DNA of 64,000 bases from Providencia alcalifaciens (GTDB taxonomy: Bacteria; Pseudomonadota; Gammaproteobacteria; Enterobacterales; Enterobacteriaceae). A program made the translations under genes and the position numbers. The notes under the pieces were generated by a model, which saw nothing but the letters and a program-made list of their open reading frames with translations, did no database searches and was not told where the DNA came from. Shown piece by piece: positions 19,525 to 28,324 of this stretch. Each line of letters begins with the position of its first letter. The stretch's first letter is position 1. The stretch is from NCBI RefSeq assembly GCF_020271745.1, contig NZ_CP084296.1, positions 2,976,001 through 3,040,000 on the forward strand, written 5' to 3'.

Positions 19525-19542
19525 TTTTAATAAAATAGAGAT

Positions 19543-19624
19543 TGCCACACAGGCAGCTTAGAAATCGGAGTCCTGTCAATAACTGTAGATCACGGAGTTC
19601 ACTGCCACACAGGCAGCTAAAATA
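19543..19624 (+). CRISPR. Displaced end of CRISPR array 2 (partial repeat, one spacer, terminal repeat)
   Basis: Bases 7-28 of the ACACA-type repeat occupy 19543-19564. A 32-base spacer follows (19565-19596), then a repeat at 19597-19624 whose last bases are degenerate (GCTAAAATA). The spacer has the canonical length and the repeats the old array 2 loop, so this was contiguous with the main array before the toxin-antitoxin insertion. Confidence 0.85.
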
Positions 19625-19707
19625 TATCCCCATCGACTAATTTTTAGTCTTTATTTTCTCGAATCTTTTGCACTAAATTTGGCAGTGATTCTGTGAAATA
19701 ACAGAAC

Positions 19708-19782
19708 AGCCACTGTCATTAGATAGCTTAGAAATGAACCATAGAATGGGTCTAGTTTACTGCCATGTAGGCAGCTATAACA
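19708..19782 (+). repeat. Decayed CRISPR repeats beyond array 2
   Basis: CACTGTCATTA followed by GATAGCTTAGAAA (19711-19734) and GTTTACTGCC followed by ATGTAGGCAGC (19755-19775) are recognisable but mutated repeats, now only 20 bases apart. TAGAATGGGT occurs at 19742-19751 and again near 19800, suggesting further rearranged array material. The stretch 19525-19944 holds no gene; apart from these relics nothing else is seen. Confidence 0.65.
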
Positions 19783-19944
19783 AAGTCAGACCTGAACAAT
19801 AGAATGGGTTTATTACTGAATAGTTATCGGATGATAAAAATCATATGCCAACTGACTGATGGGAAAATGTAATGCATTACGAAATAATCATTAAGATCTT
19901 CTGCGTGACCTTAATCCTCAAAGTGAAAAATGTATCAACCACCT

Positions 19945-20724
19945 TCAAACCCACAAATTAAACATCAACGATAACTGCTCAAACGCTTGATGGATCAGGC
20001 GTTCTGTATAGCGCGGTAGGATAGAAATAATCAGCCCCAACATACTGATACCGATAGTTAATGTGAGGGGAAAACCCACCACAAACACGGATAACTGTGG
20101 CGTCATTCGATTTAGAATGCCGAGGGACAAGTTTAGAATTAAAAACAGCGTAATAAACGGTAGAGCGAGCATTAACCCATTAATAAAAATAGTATTAGCA
20201 AATTGTAAAAACACCCAAAAACCATCACGGTGCAGGGGCGTGGTTTGGATGGGGATCAGCTCAAACGAGTTCGTCAGAATATAAATCAGCCATAAATGCC
20301 CATCGAATGACAAAAACAGCAGTAACGTGATTAAATTTAAAATTCGCCCAAGAATTGGCATGTTGGGCCCGCCAGTTGGGTCAAAAAACGTTGCAAATGA
20401 TAATCCCATTTGTAAACCAATCACTTCCCCAGCGTGGCGTACCGCAGCAAAGGCCATCTGCATGGTCAATCCCATGGCAGCACCAATCACAATCTGTTGC
20501 ACACAGACCCATAAGCCCATAGCCGAAAATAGCGGAACAGTGGCGATAGGCAACTGAGGGGAAATGACTAATACGGTAAAAAAGGCGAGGGCAATGCGAA
20601 CCTTACTGATAGCCTGTTTTTCATTAAAAAATGGCGCTGTTCCAAACAACGCTAAAAGGCGTACAAAAGGATAAAAACCTTGGCTTAGCCAAAGGGTGAG
20701 CGTCTCACTGGTGATGGTTAACAT
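19945..20724 (-). CDS. fliR: FliR, flagellar export gate protein
   Basis: FliR forms, with FliP and FliQ, the inner-membrane export gate of the flagellar type III apparatus. The 259-residue, strongly hydrophobic protein has several predicted membrane helices and family blocks such as LQMGLSFATFFDPTGGPNMP and the C-terminal ILPRYTERLI. It is the last gene of fliLMNOPQR, 2 bases after fliQ. Downstream lie CRISPR relics rather than the usual flagellar or regulatory neighbours. Confidence 0.95.
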   Translation of the reverse strand: MLTITSETLTLWLSQGFYPFVRLLALFGTAPFFNEKQAISKVRIALAFFTVLVISPQLPIATVPLFSAMGLWVCVQQIVIGAAMGLTMQMAFAAVRHAGEVIGLQMGLSFATFFDPTGGPNMPILGRILNLITLLLFLSFDGHLWLIYILTNSFELIPIQTTPLHRDGFWVFLQFANTIFINGLMLALPFITLFLILNLSLGILNRMTPQLSVFVVGFPLTLTIGISMLGLIISILPRYTERLIHQAFEQLSLMFNLWV

Positions 20725-20726
20725 TG

Positions 20727-20996
20727 CTAGCCAATGATAAAGGGTAAATTGCTAAATAATGTACGGATATAGTCAGTTAGCAGGTTTAGCATCCAAGGCC
20801 CCGCGATGATTAATACCGAAATCACCGATAAAATCTTAGGAATAAACGACAACGTCATTTCGTTCACTTGGGTAGCGGCTTGCAGCAGGCTGATAATTAA
20901 ACCCGCCGCCAGTGCAGCTAATAGCAAAGGCGCCGCCAGCATCAATGCGATTTTCATCGCTTCCGTTCCCATTGCCATTACAGATTCAGGTGTCAT
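20727..20996 (-). CDS. fliQ: FliQ, flagellar export gate protein
   Basis: This 89-residue protein has two membrane segments (ALMLAAPLLLAALAAGLIIS and ILSVISVLIIAGPWMLNLL) around the conserved QAATQVNEMTLSFIPK loop. That is the standard FliQ layout. It forms the export gate with FliP and FliR, and lies between those genes with 8- and 2-base gaps. Confidence 0.96.
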   Translation of the reverse strand: MTPESVMAMGTEAMKIALMLAAPLLLAALAAGLIISLLQAATQVNEMTLSFIPKILSVISVLIIAGPWMLNLLTDYIRTLFSNLPFIIG

Positions 20997-21004
20997 GTGT
21001 GCTC

Positions 21005-21748
21005 CTAATTAAAAAAGCTTTGGGAAAGGGAGCCGAGTAGCAACTGCCAGCCATCGACTAACACGAATAGCATTAACTTAAATGGCAATGAAACCGTCGC
21101 AGGTGGCACCATCATCATCCCCAGCGCCATCAATACGCTGGCGACTACAAGGTCGATAATCAAAAATGGGATAAAGATAGTAAAACCAATCTGGAATGCC
21201 GTTTTTAATTCACTGGTAATAAACGCCGGAATTAAAATGCGCATCGGCACATCTTTGGCTTCTTGGATATCACCCACTTTGGCAATGCGCGCAAACAGCG
21301 CTAAATCGGATTCACGGGTTTGTCCTAGCATAAAAGTACGCAGTGGCGCAGTGCCTTTTTCTAATGCGGTTTCTAGGCTAATTTTATCTTCACTAAAAGG
21401 TTGATACGCCTCGCGATAAACCTGATCGGCAACCGGGGACATCACAAAGAATGTGAGAAATAAAGCTAAGCCTAATAAGACTTGGTTTGGTGGCGCTGAC
21501 GGTGTGCCGAGGGCGTTACGGAGTAACCCTAATACAATGATAATCCGGGTAAAACTGGTCATCATCAGCAACATTGCGGGGAGAAAACCCAGCAAAGTTA
21601 AAAACAGTAAAGTTTGAACGGGCAACGACCAGGATTGACCACCATCGGCTAATGTATGGCTGATCACAGCAGGTAATGCCGCAGAGGCAGATTGTGGTAG
21701 AACAAGTAACAGAGCGCTGATAATGGCAGTAGGTTTTAAAGGTGACAT
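21005..21748 (-). CDS. fliP: FliP, flagellar export gate protein
   Basis: FliP is the main ring subunit of the export gate. The 247-residue product begins with a cleavable-type signal (ending PQSASA near residue 23), as known for enterobacterial FliP. Then come the helices [20 protein letters not shown], the family motif [20 protein letters not shown] and [13 protein letters not shown]. It lies in the fliO-P-Q-R order within the fliL operon. Confidence 0.97.
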   Translation of the reverse strand: MSPLKPTAIISALLLVLPQSASAALPAVISHTLADGGQSWSLPVQTLLFLTLLGFLPAMLLMMTSFTRIIIVLGLLRNALGTPSAPPNQVLLGLALFLTFFVMSPVADQVYREAYQPFSEDKISLETALEKGTAPLRTFMLGQTRESDLALFARIAKVGDIQEAKDVPMRILIPAFITSELKTAFQIGFTIFIPFLIIDLVVASVLMALGMMMVPPATVSLPFKLMLFVLVDGWQLLLGSLSQSFFN

Positions 21749-21760
21749 GGGCGCTTCCAG

Positions 21761-22258
21761 TTACTGTTTTTCAGGTGCCACCGCGTTAGCAGCATCCTGT
21801 TTTTTCTTGAAAATCGACTGAAACGTTAACGGTTCAGAGGCAAGGTTCACAATATCGTTTTCCAGTGGTGCAGGGTACTGGTGCAGCAAATTCACGGATT
21901 GTGATGTGACGCCCAGCACTAAATATTCGTTATTCACTTCCACCACGACAACGCGCTCTTTGCCCCCGAGGGTGCAACGGCCTTTCACATTAATCAGTTG
22001 CTGCTTAACGAGCGGATTACGTCCAAACCCAAATGTCTTAAACAGCCATGCACCTAGCAAGATCAGTAAAATGATCCCGCCAAGTGCCCCTGAGATCTGC
22101 GCTAAGCTATCATTTTGGTTGATAGCTTGTGCGGAGTTACCTTCACTGCTGACGGTGCTGGTCAAAAAGGGTTTTTGAGTGTGCGCCGAATCAATCTGTG
22201 AAGGTGGTGTCTGCAAGGATGCCTCGGTTTGCAAAGATACCGCTGTTTCGTCAGACAT
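21761..22258 (-). CDS. fliO: FliO, flagellar export gate assembly protein
   Basis: FliO stabilises FliP during gate assembly. The 165-residue product has a poorly conserved polar N-terminus, one membrane segment (ALGGIILLILLGAWLFKTFG, about residues 58-77) and a cytoplasmic domain with KGRCTLGGKERVVVVEV and the YLVLGVTSQSVNLLH block. It is longer than the E. coli protein mainly in the N-terminal tail. It starts 2 bases after the fliN stop. Confidence 0.92.
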   Translation of the reverse strand: MSDETAVSLQTEASLQTPPSQIDSAHTQKPFLTSTVSSEGNSAQAINQNDSLAQISGALGGIILLILLGAWLFKTFGFGRNPLVKQQLINVKGRCTLGGKERVVVVEVNNEYLVLGVTSQSVNLLHQYPAPLENDIVNLASEPLTFQSIFKKKQDAANAVAPEKQ

Positions 22259-22260
22259 TT

Positions 22261-22677
22261 TTAGCGGCTCAAGCGGCGCATACGTTCTGATGGCGTGATG
22301 ATGTCAGTGATACGAATCCCATAATTGTCAGACACCACGACCACTTCACCTTGGGCAATCAAATAACCGTTGATCAGGATATCCAACGGTTCACCCGCTA
22401 ATCCATCTAAAGAAACCACAGAACCTTGAGACAGGCTCAGTAATTTTTTAATCGTCATTTTGGTGCGACCCAGTTCCACTGATAGGCGAACCGGAATATC
22501 CATGATCATATCGACATCAGATAACTGATTTAATGGATTTTGTCCGTCGAAATTATCGAAATTTTGCATACCGGCGGAGGCGGATTCCGCTTGCTTTTGC
22601 TGTTCCAGCGCCTCAGCCCACAGATCCTCTTCATTGTGGTTGGTTGATGCATCAAGAGAATTCTTCGCCTCACTCAT
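22261..22677 (-). CDS. fliN: FliN, flagellar motor switch protein
   Basis: FliN builds the bottom of the C ring, binds FliM and docks export substrates. ATG 22677 (MSEAKNS) is preferred over the in-frame ATG at 22692 because GAGGAAAG precedes it and the 138-residue length equals E. coli FliN. The SpoA domain is nearly invariant (MTIKKLLSLSQGSVVSLDGL, LINGYLIAQGEVVVV, ITPSERMRRLSR). The start overlaps the fliM stop by 8 bases. Confidence 0.96.
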   Translation of the reverse strand: MSEAKNSLDASTNHNEEDLWAEALEQQKQAESASAGMQNFDNFDGQNPLNQLSDVDMIMDIPVRLSVELGRTKMTIKKLLSLSQGSVVSLDGLAGEPLDILINGYLIAQGEVVVVSDNYGIRITDIITPSERMRRLSR

Positions 22678-23677
22678 TGGTACTTTCCTCATCTAGAGTG
22701 TTTAAAACAGGATTAATCAAATGTTCCACACGCAGCGCATACTGACCGTTTTGGGTACCGTATTGACTGGTTAATACTGGCACGCCATCAACATGGACAA
22801 TAAGACGGTCAGGTTTCTCGATAGGGAGCACATCCCCTTTTTGTAACTGCAATAAACGAGAAATACGCAGCGGGATCTCAACCAAATTGGCAATCAGTTC
22901 AAGTTCTGAACGTTTTACTTGCGTGACTAAATTATTTACCCACGCTTCATTTTCTTGATGCCCTTGTTCCATTGGTGGGTTAATTAACCGTTCACGCAAT
23001 GGTTCAATCATGGCAATAGGAATACAAATACTGAACTCACCGATGGTATTACCAATTTCCACTAAGAACGGGGTCGTAACCACGATATCGTTCGGGGATG
23101 TGGTGATGTTGGTGAATTTAACTTGAATTTCAGAACGCACATACTCGACTTCCAAGTCAGCAATCGGCTTCCACGCATCACGATAAGCGCCTAAAGCTAG
23201 CTTCAGCATACGGTTGATAATGCGTTGTTCTGTATTGGTAAACTCTTTGCCTTCTGAACGAACAGGGAATCGACCATCTCCGCCAAACAGGTTATCCACG
23301 GCGATATACACTAACGCAGGTTCGAAAGTGAACAGTGCGGTACCGCGAAGCGGTGGCATGTGGATCAAGTTCAGGTTAGTTGGAACAGGTAAATTACGCG
23401 CAAATTCATGATAAGGTTCGATTTTGATGGCGCCAACCGTGATATCCGGGCTGCGGCGCAACATGTTAAACAACCCCATACGAAACTGGCGGGCAAAACG
23501 CTCATTAATAATTTCCAAGGACTGCATACGTTCACGAAATACCCGACGTTGGGTATTCGGGTCATAAGGGCGAACGTTGTCTTTGCCTTGGAGCTCCGTG
23601 GATGGCTGGTCGCTTGATGGCGCATCATCATTGAGTAGTGCATCAATTTCAGCCTGAGATAAAATATTATCGCTCAT
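22670..23677 (-). CDS. fliM: FliM, flagellar motor switch protein
   Basis: FliM is the C-ring protein that binds phosphorylated CheY through its N-terminal motif, here LSQAEIDALLNDD. The 335-residue product then has the middle CheC-like domain (PYDPNTQRRVFRERMQSLEI, FARQFRMGLFNMLRRSPDI) and a C-terminal SpoA domain (LLQLQKGDVLPIEKPDRLIV). Length and order match the family. It follows fliL by 5 bases. Confidence 0.97.
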   Translation of the reverse strand: MSDNILSQAEIDALLNDDAPSSDQPSTELQGKDNVRPYDPNTQRRVFRERMQSLEIINERFARQFRMGLFNMLRRSPDITVGAIKIEPYHEFARNLPVPTNLNLIHMPPLRGTALFTFEPALVYIAVDNLFGGDGRFPVRSEGKEFTNTEQRIINRMLKLALGAYRDAWKPIADLEVEYVRSEIQVKFTNITTSPNDIVVTTPFLVEIGNTIGEFSICIPIAMIEPLRERLINPPMEQGHQENEAWVNNLVTQVKRSELELIANLVEIPLRISRLLQLQKGDVLPIEKPDRLIVHVDGVPVLTSQYGTQNGQYALRVEHLINPVLNTLDEESTNE

Positions 23678-23682
23678 GGGTC

Positions 23683-24168
23683 TTACCGCAGAATAAAAGT
23701 AGTGAACAACACGTCTGAAATATCCTGATCAGAATCTCCCGGGATCAGGGTAGGGGTAAGCGTCCCCTTAATATCTTTCATTAACTGCAACTTACCCTCG
23801 TGGGTACCCATGTTTTTAGATTGCTGTTCTGACAGTAATAACAGTAGGCGGCTACGCACTTCTGGCAGATATTCATGAAGTTGCTTACGCGATTTTTCAT
23901 TCGCTAGACGTAAGGTGATGTGGATATAGAGCACGCGATCTGCCGCATTATTTAACCCAGGAAGGTTAATGGTAAACGGTTCTAACTCCATAAAAATCGG
24001 TTGAGGCATATTTGGGCGTTTTTCTTCCCCATTTGCAGTGTTCTGCGCCTCTTGTTTTGTCGTCCACCAGCTGTAACCACCGAAACCTGCACCGGCTAAG
24101 GCGATGAGGGCAAACAGCAAAATTAACCCTTTGTTCGAACGTTTAGATTGATTGCGTGAAGACGACAT
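23683..24168 (-). CDS. fliL: FliL, flagellar basal-body-associated protein
   Basis: FliL is a single-pass membrane protein near the stator and supports torque and swarming. The 161-residue product has one N-terminal membrane segment (GLILLFALIALAGAGFGGYS) and a periplasmic domain ending in the conserved DVLFTTFILR. An AGGAA ribosome site precedes the ATG. It is first in fliLMNOPQR; a terminator at 24276-24317 separates it from fliK, so it should have its own promoter in 24169-24275, though none was recognised with confidence. Confidence 0.94.
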   Translation of the reverse strand: MSSSRNQSKRSNKGLILLFALIALAGAGFGGYSWWTTKQEAQNTANGEEKRPNMPQPIFMELEPFTINLPGLNNAADRVLYIHITLRLANEKSRKQLHEYLPEVRSRLLLLLSEQQSKNMGTHEGKLQLMKDIKGTLTPTLIPGDSDQDISDVLFTTFILR

Positions 24169-24275
24169 GTTGCAAAATTCCTGTTGTAAATGCCAAACCC
24201 ATACGGAGTTTTATACTTTATGATCTCTAGCATTATCCCTAGATTGGGAAGAGTTAAAGGAGTGAAAAACGAAAC

Positions 24276-24317
24276 AAAAAGGCGGTAACTCGACGCTTTA
24301 GACTTGAAATTACCGCC
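24276..24317 (-). terminator. Rho-independent terminator after fliK
   Basis: On the minus strand GGCGGTAA (24317-24310) pairs with TTACCGCC (24288-24281) and runs into TTTTTG. It splits fliF-K from fliL-R transcription. Confidence 0.8.
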
Positions 24318-24330
24318 ATTAGGTTATTTC

Positions 24331-25776
24331 TTAGGCAAAGGTGTTAATTCCGCCTTGATGTGTTGGTAATTTAATCCCACTCACGCTGGCATGAGATTCA
24401 CTGATGCCAACCGCGCCCATTGATGGATGGGTTGGCTGAATTTGCCCATCATGTTGGCGAGATTGCTGATCAGCGTGTGATTGACCGCTAAAATTATCTT
24501 GTCCCACGGAGCCTTGCGCCAAATGAATACCGCTTTCCTGCAATGCACTGCGCAGGACTGGCATCATGCTTTCCATCGCAGCACGAACATGGCTATGTGG
24601 AGAAACAAAGTGCATCACGGCTTGATTATCTTCGATACGTAAATGCACATTTAGGGAACCTAACTCTTCAGGATGTAAGCGAATTTGTGCTTGAGAAACC
24701 CCTTGGCGAGAGAAAAACAGCATTTGTTGGCTAAGTTGTTGCTGCCAAGCTTCAGTACCAAACGGAGCTGCAAAGTTCATGGTTGGCGTTGGCATCGCAG
24801 GTGTTGCCGTTGGCATTTGTGTGGCCGATGGTGTCGCCATAATACCCGCCACATGGGTGACTGAAGGCGTCGCGGTATTGTTAAATGCGCCACTTTCAGC
24901 TTGAACGCTAAAAGCGCCTTTAGCGCTATTTTGCAGATTCTGGGTATTTTCAGCCGTCGCACTGGCGATTTGTGACAGAGATTCTGTGCCCGGCGCTTTT
25001 TTACCGAGCGACATCGCATCTTGATTCAGATCTTTCGTTGGGATTGCGCGTGGATTATCTAATGCAAATAGAGCCTGGTCACGACGCTCGCCCACCTCTT
25101 TCTTGCTCATTAAAGCGAGTGTCGGTTCATCGGCTTCCCCGGCAAGTTGAGACTGTGCACCTGCTAAGGTCTTGTCATCAAATGGCGTCACGTTACGCGC
25201 CACATCTGTCAGTTGTTGCAGCGTTTGTGTGAACGGAGTTGCAGAGGGTTTTTCCGCACTGGCTTGCGGGTTAGACGCCGCGTGAAGGCGCTCATCCATG
25301 GCTTGTTTTAATTGGCTGATTAAGGCGTGTTCCTCGCCTTGTTTACCCGTTAATAGCTCCGCTTGCAGTGGCGATTGTGCATTAAGATCACGACGGAAAT
25401 TCAGCTGCGCTAAGGTATTTTCAGCTTGTTGTTTTTGAACTAACTGATTTTGGACTGACTGTTTTTCAGCTAACTGATTTTCTGTGGTCGCGATGTTATC
25501 CGTTGCTAATGGTGCGTCAGTGGGTTTCTCTGAGGCGGTAGTGGCTGCATCAGATTGTTTTTGCTCACTGATCTGTTGGTTCAAAGAGGGTTCGTTAGCA
25601 CGGCTATTGAGCGTCGCGGCGCTATCGCTATTTTTTTCAGGCAATTGCTGGTTTTCCAGCACAGCCTGAAAGGGGACGGCGGGTGCTTGGTTTTCATCAA
25701 TTTGCGTGTCTCGCGGCTGCTCCTTTGCGGTATTAGCGGCAGGGGTGACCGGCAACAGGTTTGCATTGACGTCCAT
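24331..25776 (-). CDS. fliK: FliK, hook-length control protein
   Basis: FliK acts as the secreted molecular ruler that switches export from hook to filament substrates. The 481-residue product has a low-complexity, Gln/Ala/Ser-rich N-terminal two thirds (for example QLAEKQSVQNQLVQKQQAEN) and a conserved C-terminal switch domain (QAQIRLHPEELGSLNVHLRI, HVRAAMESMMPVLRSALQES). It is somewhat longer than the E. coli protein, as expected for a variable ruler region. It follows fliJ immediately. Confidence 0.94.
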   Translation of the reverse strand: MDVNANLLPVTPAANTAKEQPRDTQIDENQAPAVPFQAVLENQQLPEKNSDSAATLNSRANEPSLNQQISEQKQSDAATTASEKPTDAPLATDNIATTENQLAEKQSVQNQLVQKQQAENTLAQLNFRRDLNAQSPLQAELLTGKQGEEHALISQLKQAMDERLHAASNPQASAEKPSATPFTQTLQQLTDVARNVTPFDDKTLAGAQSQLAGEADEPTLALMSKKEVGERRDQALFALDNPRAIPTKDLNQDAMSLGKKAPGTESLSQIASATAENTQNLQNSAKGAFSVQAESGAFNNTATPSVTHVAGIMATPSATQMPTATPAMPTPTMNFAAPFGTEAWQQQLSQQMLFFSRQGVSQAQIRLHPEELGSLNVHLRIEDNQAVMHFVSPHSHVRAAMESMMPVLRSALQESGIHLAQGSVGQDNFSGQSHADQQSRQHDGQIQPTHPSMGAVGISESHASVSGIKLPTHQGGINTFA

Positions 25777-26220
25777 TTATTGGGTTCTCCGTAAAGTCGC
25801 GCGTTGAGCAAATTCATCCATCTGTTTCTGCTCTAAGCGATTTTGACGTTGGTTTTGAGTGTGCTGCGCACGCTGAATCAACGTATCGAATGCGTTGACG
25901 CGCTGCTGTTTTTCTTGCCAATGACGATTGGCGTCACTGACACGCTGTTCCCAAAGCGTTAGCTGCTGTTGCTGCTGCTCAATCGTGAGCTCTAAGGTAA
26001 CTAAAAATTGCTGATAGTTTTGCCATTTGTCTGAGTCCATGCCCGTGTGCAACGTTTGGTTTAATTTCTGCCGATATTCCGACTGATAATTTTCCAACAT
26101 GTGCAACTGTTCTGCCATTTGCGTGTGTGTTTGACGAACTTGAGCAAGGACTTTAGCCGCTTCCTCTGAGGCATCTTCTGCTAAGTTCAGTAAGGTCGCT
26201 AATGCATGACTATTGGACAT
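25777..26220 (-). CDS. fliJ: FliJ, flagellar export chaperone / ATPase stalk
   Basis: The 147-residue, highly charged, Gln-rich protein is almost entirely predicted coiled coil (EQQQQQLTLWEQRVSDANRH), as for FliJ, which inserts into the FliI hexamer and links it to FlhA. The length matches the family. It lies between fliI (11-base gap) and fliK (direct junction). Confidence 0.94.
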   Translation of the reverse strand: MSNSHALATLLNLAEDASEEAAKVLAQVRQTHTQMAEQLHMLENYQSEYRQKLNQTLHTGMDSDKWQNYQQFLVTLELTIEQQQQQLTLWEQRVSDANRHWQEKQQRVNAFDTLIQRAQHTQNQRQNRLEQKQMDEFAQRATLRRTQ

Positions 26221-26231
26221 CGAATTCCTCG

Positions 26232-27596
26232 TTATTCATTGGGAACAACATGATCCAGTTGTTCGCAAGCGGTTTGATAATCACAACGTTCATCAATATC
26301 TTGCTGTAAAAATTTCGACATTCTTGGGTAATACTGGATAGCAGTATCGAGCATTGGGTCGCTACCCATGGCATAAGCGCCAACGTTAATCAGGTCACGG
26401 TTGCGTTGATAGCTGGATGTGAGCTGTTTAAAGCGCTGGATCTTACGATAGTGTTCTTTGGCGATGAGCTCCGTCATTGCACGGCTAATTGAGGCTTCAA
26501 TATCAATGGCAGGGTAGTGTCCTGATTCTGCCAATGATCGTGACAGAACAATGTGTCCATCTAAAATGGCGCGCGCGGAGTCTGCAATCGGGTCTTGTTG
26601 GTCATCCCCTTCAGTCAATACGGTATAAAAGGCGGTAATCGAGCCGCCGTTTTTACCGTTACCGGCACGCTCAACCAATGCAGGTAATTTCGCAAACACT
26701 GATGGTGGATAGCCTTTGGTTGCCGGCGGTTCACCGACAGCAAGTGCGATTTCACGCTGTGCCATGCTGTAGCGAGTGAGTGAATCCATAATCAGCAATA
26801 CGCTTTTGCCTTGGTCACGGAAATATTCCGCGATACGGGTAGCGTAAGAGGCCCCTTGCATTCTCAATAGCGGTGAAACATCGGCAGGCGCAGCGACGAC
26901 CACGGCACGGCGTAAACCGTCCGCGCCTAAGATATTTTCGATAAAGTCTTTAACTTCGCGTCCACGCTCACCGATAAGCCCGACCACAATAATGTCTGCT
27001 TGGGTAAAACGCGCCATCATGCCGAGTAAGACGCTTTTACCGACGCCGGAACCTGCAAACAGCCCCATACGTTGGCCGCGACCGACAGTTAACAGTGAGT
27101 TAATCGCTCGTACGCCCACATCTAAAATATCGTGTATTGGGGTGCGCTCCAGCGGGTTGATGGAGGGAGTAATCAGCGGCGCACGTTGTTTAGTTTCCAA
27201 CGGTCCTTTGCCATCTAACGGAGTCCCTTGGGCATCTAATACGCGCCCAAGTAATTCATTGCCGAGTGGCAGCAGGCGACTCGTTTGTCCGTCATCCCCA
27301 GAAGTCTGCGCATACACACGCGCGCCTGGAGAAATACCTTCGAGGTCGGAGAGCGGCATCAATAGCATGCGGGGCCCGTTAAAACCAACCACTTCGCAGA
27401 CAACTTCGTCAGTGCCACCATTAATAATGCGTTCGATATAGCAGGTGGCCCCTAAAGGCATTTTAATGCCTTCGGCTTCCATCACGAGACCGGTAATTTT
27501 GGTTAAACGTCCGTAGCGGCGCACCATCGGAATGCCTTTCATGCGTGATTCTAGGTCATCAAGAGACGCTATCCAACGGGCGAGTCTCGCAGTCAT
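26232..27596 (-). CDS. fliI: FliI, flagellum-specific export ATPase
   Basis: FliI is the F1-beta-like ATPase of flagellar protein export. ATG 27596 ([10 protein letters not shown]) overlaps the fliH stop by ATGA and gives 454 residues, close to E. coli; an upstream in-frame ATG at 27626 would lie inside fliH. Walker A is [15 protein letters not shown], followed by [15 protein letters not shown], the Walker B-like block [17 protein letters not shown] and the C-terminal export-specific tail. All catalytic motifs appear intact. Confidence 0.97.
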   Translation of the reverse strand: MTARLARWIASLDDLESRMKGIPMVRRYGRLTKITGLVMEAEGIKMPLGATCYIERIINGGTDEVVCEVVGFNGPRMLLMPLSDLEGISPGARVYAQTSGDDGQTSRLLPLGNELLGRVLDAQGTPLDGKGPLETKQRAPLITPSINPLERTPIHDILDVGVRAINSLLTVGRGQRMGLFAGSGVGKSVLLGMMARFTQADIIVVGLIGERGREVKDFIENILGADGLRRAVVVAAPADVSPLLRMQGASYATRIAEYFRDQGKSVLLIMDSLTRYSMAQREIALAVGEPPATKGYPPSVFAKLPALVERAGNGKNGGSITAFYTVLTEGDDQQDPIADSARAILDGHIVLSRSLAESGHYPAIDIEASISRAMTELIAKEHYRKIQRFKQLTSSYQRNRDLINVGAYAMGSDPMLDTAIQYYPRMSKFLQQDIDERCDYQTACEQLDHVVPNE

Positions 27597-28324
27597 GACA
27601 AGCTCTCCGGTGCATACAGACGGCATAATTCTTGCCAGCGAGTGGCGACTGTCATATCAATTTCACCATCTTCAGCGACCACGCGACAACCACCCATATG
27701 CAGACTTGGGTCGGCGACTAAGCGCCAGCCATTTAAGTCTAACAGCGAGCCTAAATGTTGCTCGATAAGCGCCACATGATTCGGGTTTACATGCAGTTCA
27801 GGCTGGCTCGCAAAGATTGGTTTTTGTTGCATTAAATGGCTAATTTCTTCTAACAGCGCGGTGCCATCGCACACAGTAGATTGCCCCAACACTTGCTTCG
27901 CGGCGGTTAGCGCGATTTGCAGTAATTTGGTGGTGACGACGGTGTCAAAGGTATCCAGCGAATAGTGAAATTCGGATAACAGTTTCTGCCACGTTTCAAT
28001 CACCGGTTGCTGAAGGGCGAGGGCTTGCTCGCTCCCTTGCTGCTCACCAGAACGTAAACCTTCCGTAAAACCGGCTTGATAACCTTCTTTTTGACCTTTT
28101 TCAAAGCCTTGTTGGAAGCCCGTTTTCTGGGCATCTTCTTTGATGTTATCCAGTAAGTTGATCTGCTCGAGCACTTCTTTTGGCTCTAAGCAGGGGACTT
28201 TCGGCGTGTTCGGTTCAGGAATCTCATTCAATGGTGGAATGGCCGATGAATTCAGATCCCATTGATTAAGTTCCCGTAACTGCCAAGGCTGCCACTGCTG
28301 ATTATTTTTGGATGTATTAGACAT
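27593..28324 (-). CDS. fliH: FliH, negative regulator of FliI
   Basis: FliH dimers bind FliI and tether it to the C ring. The start at 28324 ([10 protein letters not shown]) overlaps the fliG stop by 8 bases and gives 243 residues. The central segment has the glycine-repeat pattern typical of FliH ([20 protein letters not shown], in GxxxG steps), which forms its unusual long helix. A C-terminal V-ATPase E-like domain follows. Confidence 0.95.
   Translation of the reverse strand: MSNTSKNNQQWQPWQLRELNQWDLNSSAIPPLNEIPEPNTPKVPCLEPKEVLEQINLLDNIKEDAQKTGFQQGFEKGQKEGYQAGFTEGLRSGEQQGSEQALALQQPVIETWQKLLSEFHYSLDTFDTVVTTKLLQIALTAAKQVLGQSTVCDGTALLEEISHLMQQKPIFASQPELHVNPNHVALIEQHLGSLLDLNGWRLVADPSLHMGGCRVVAEDGEIDMTVATRWQELCRLYAPESLS

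Larger units (their letters stand above)
18854..19542 (+). mobile_element. Toxin-antitoxin cassette inserted within a CRISPR repeat
   Basis: The repeat at 18833 keeps bases 1-21 and is then cut off. At 19543 a repeat resumes with bases 7-28, followed by a perfect 32-base spacer and another repeat. The 15 bases TGCCACACAGGCAGC are thus present on both sides of the 689-base cassette, like a direct duplication or a recombination joint. The cassette contains only a toxin-antitoxin pair and its control region; no transposase or integrase is visible, so the transfer mechanism is unknown. Confidence 0.55.
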
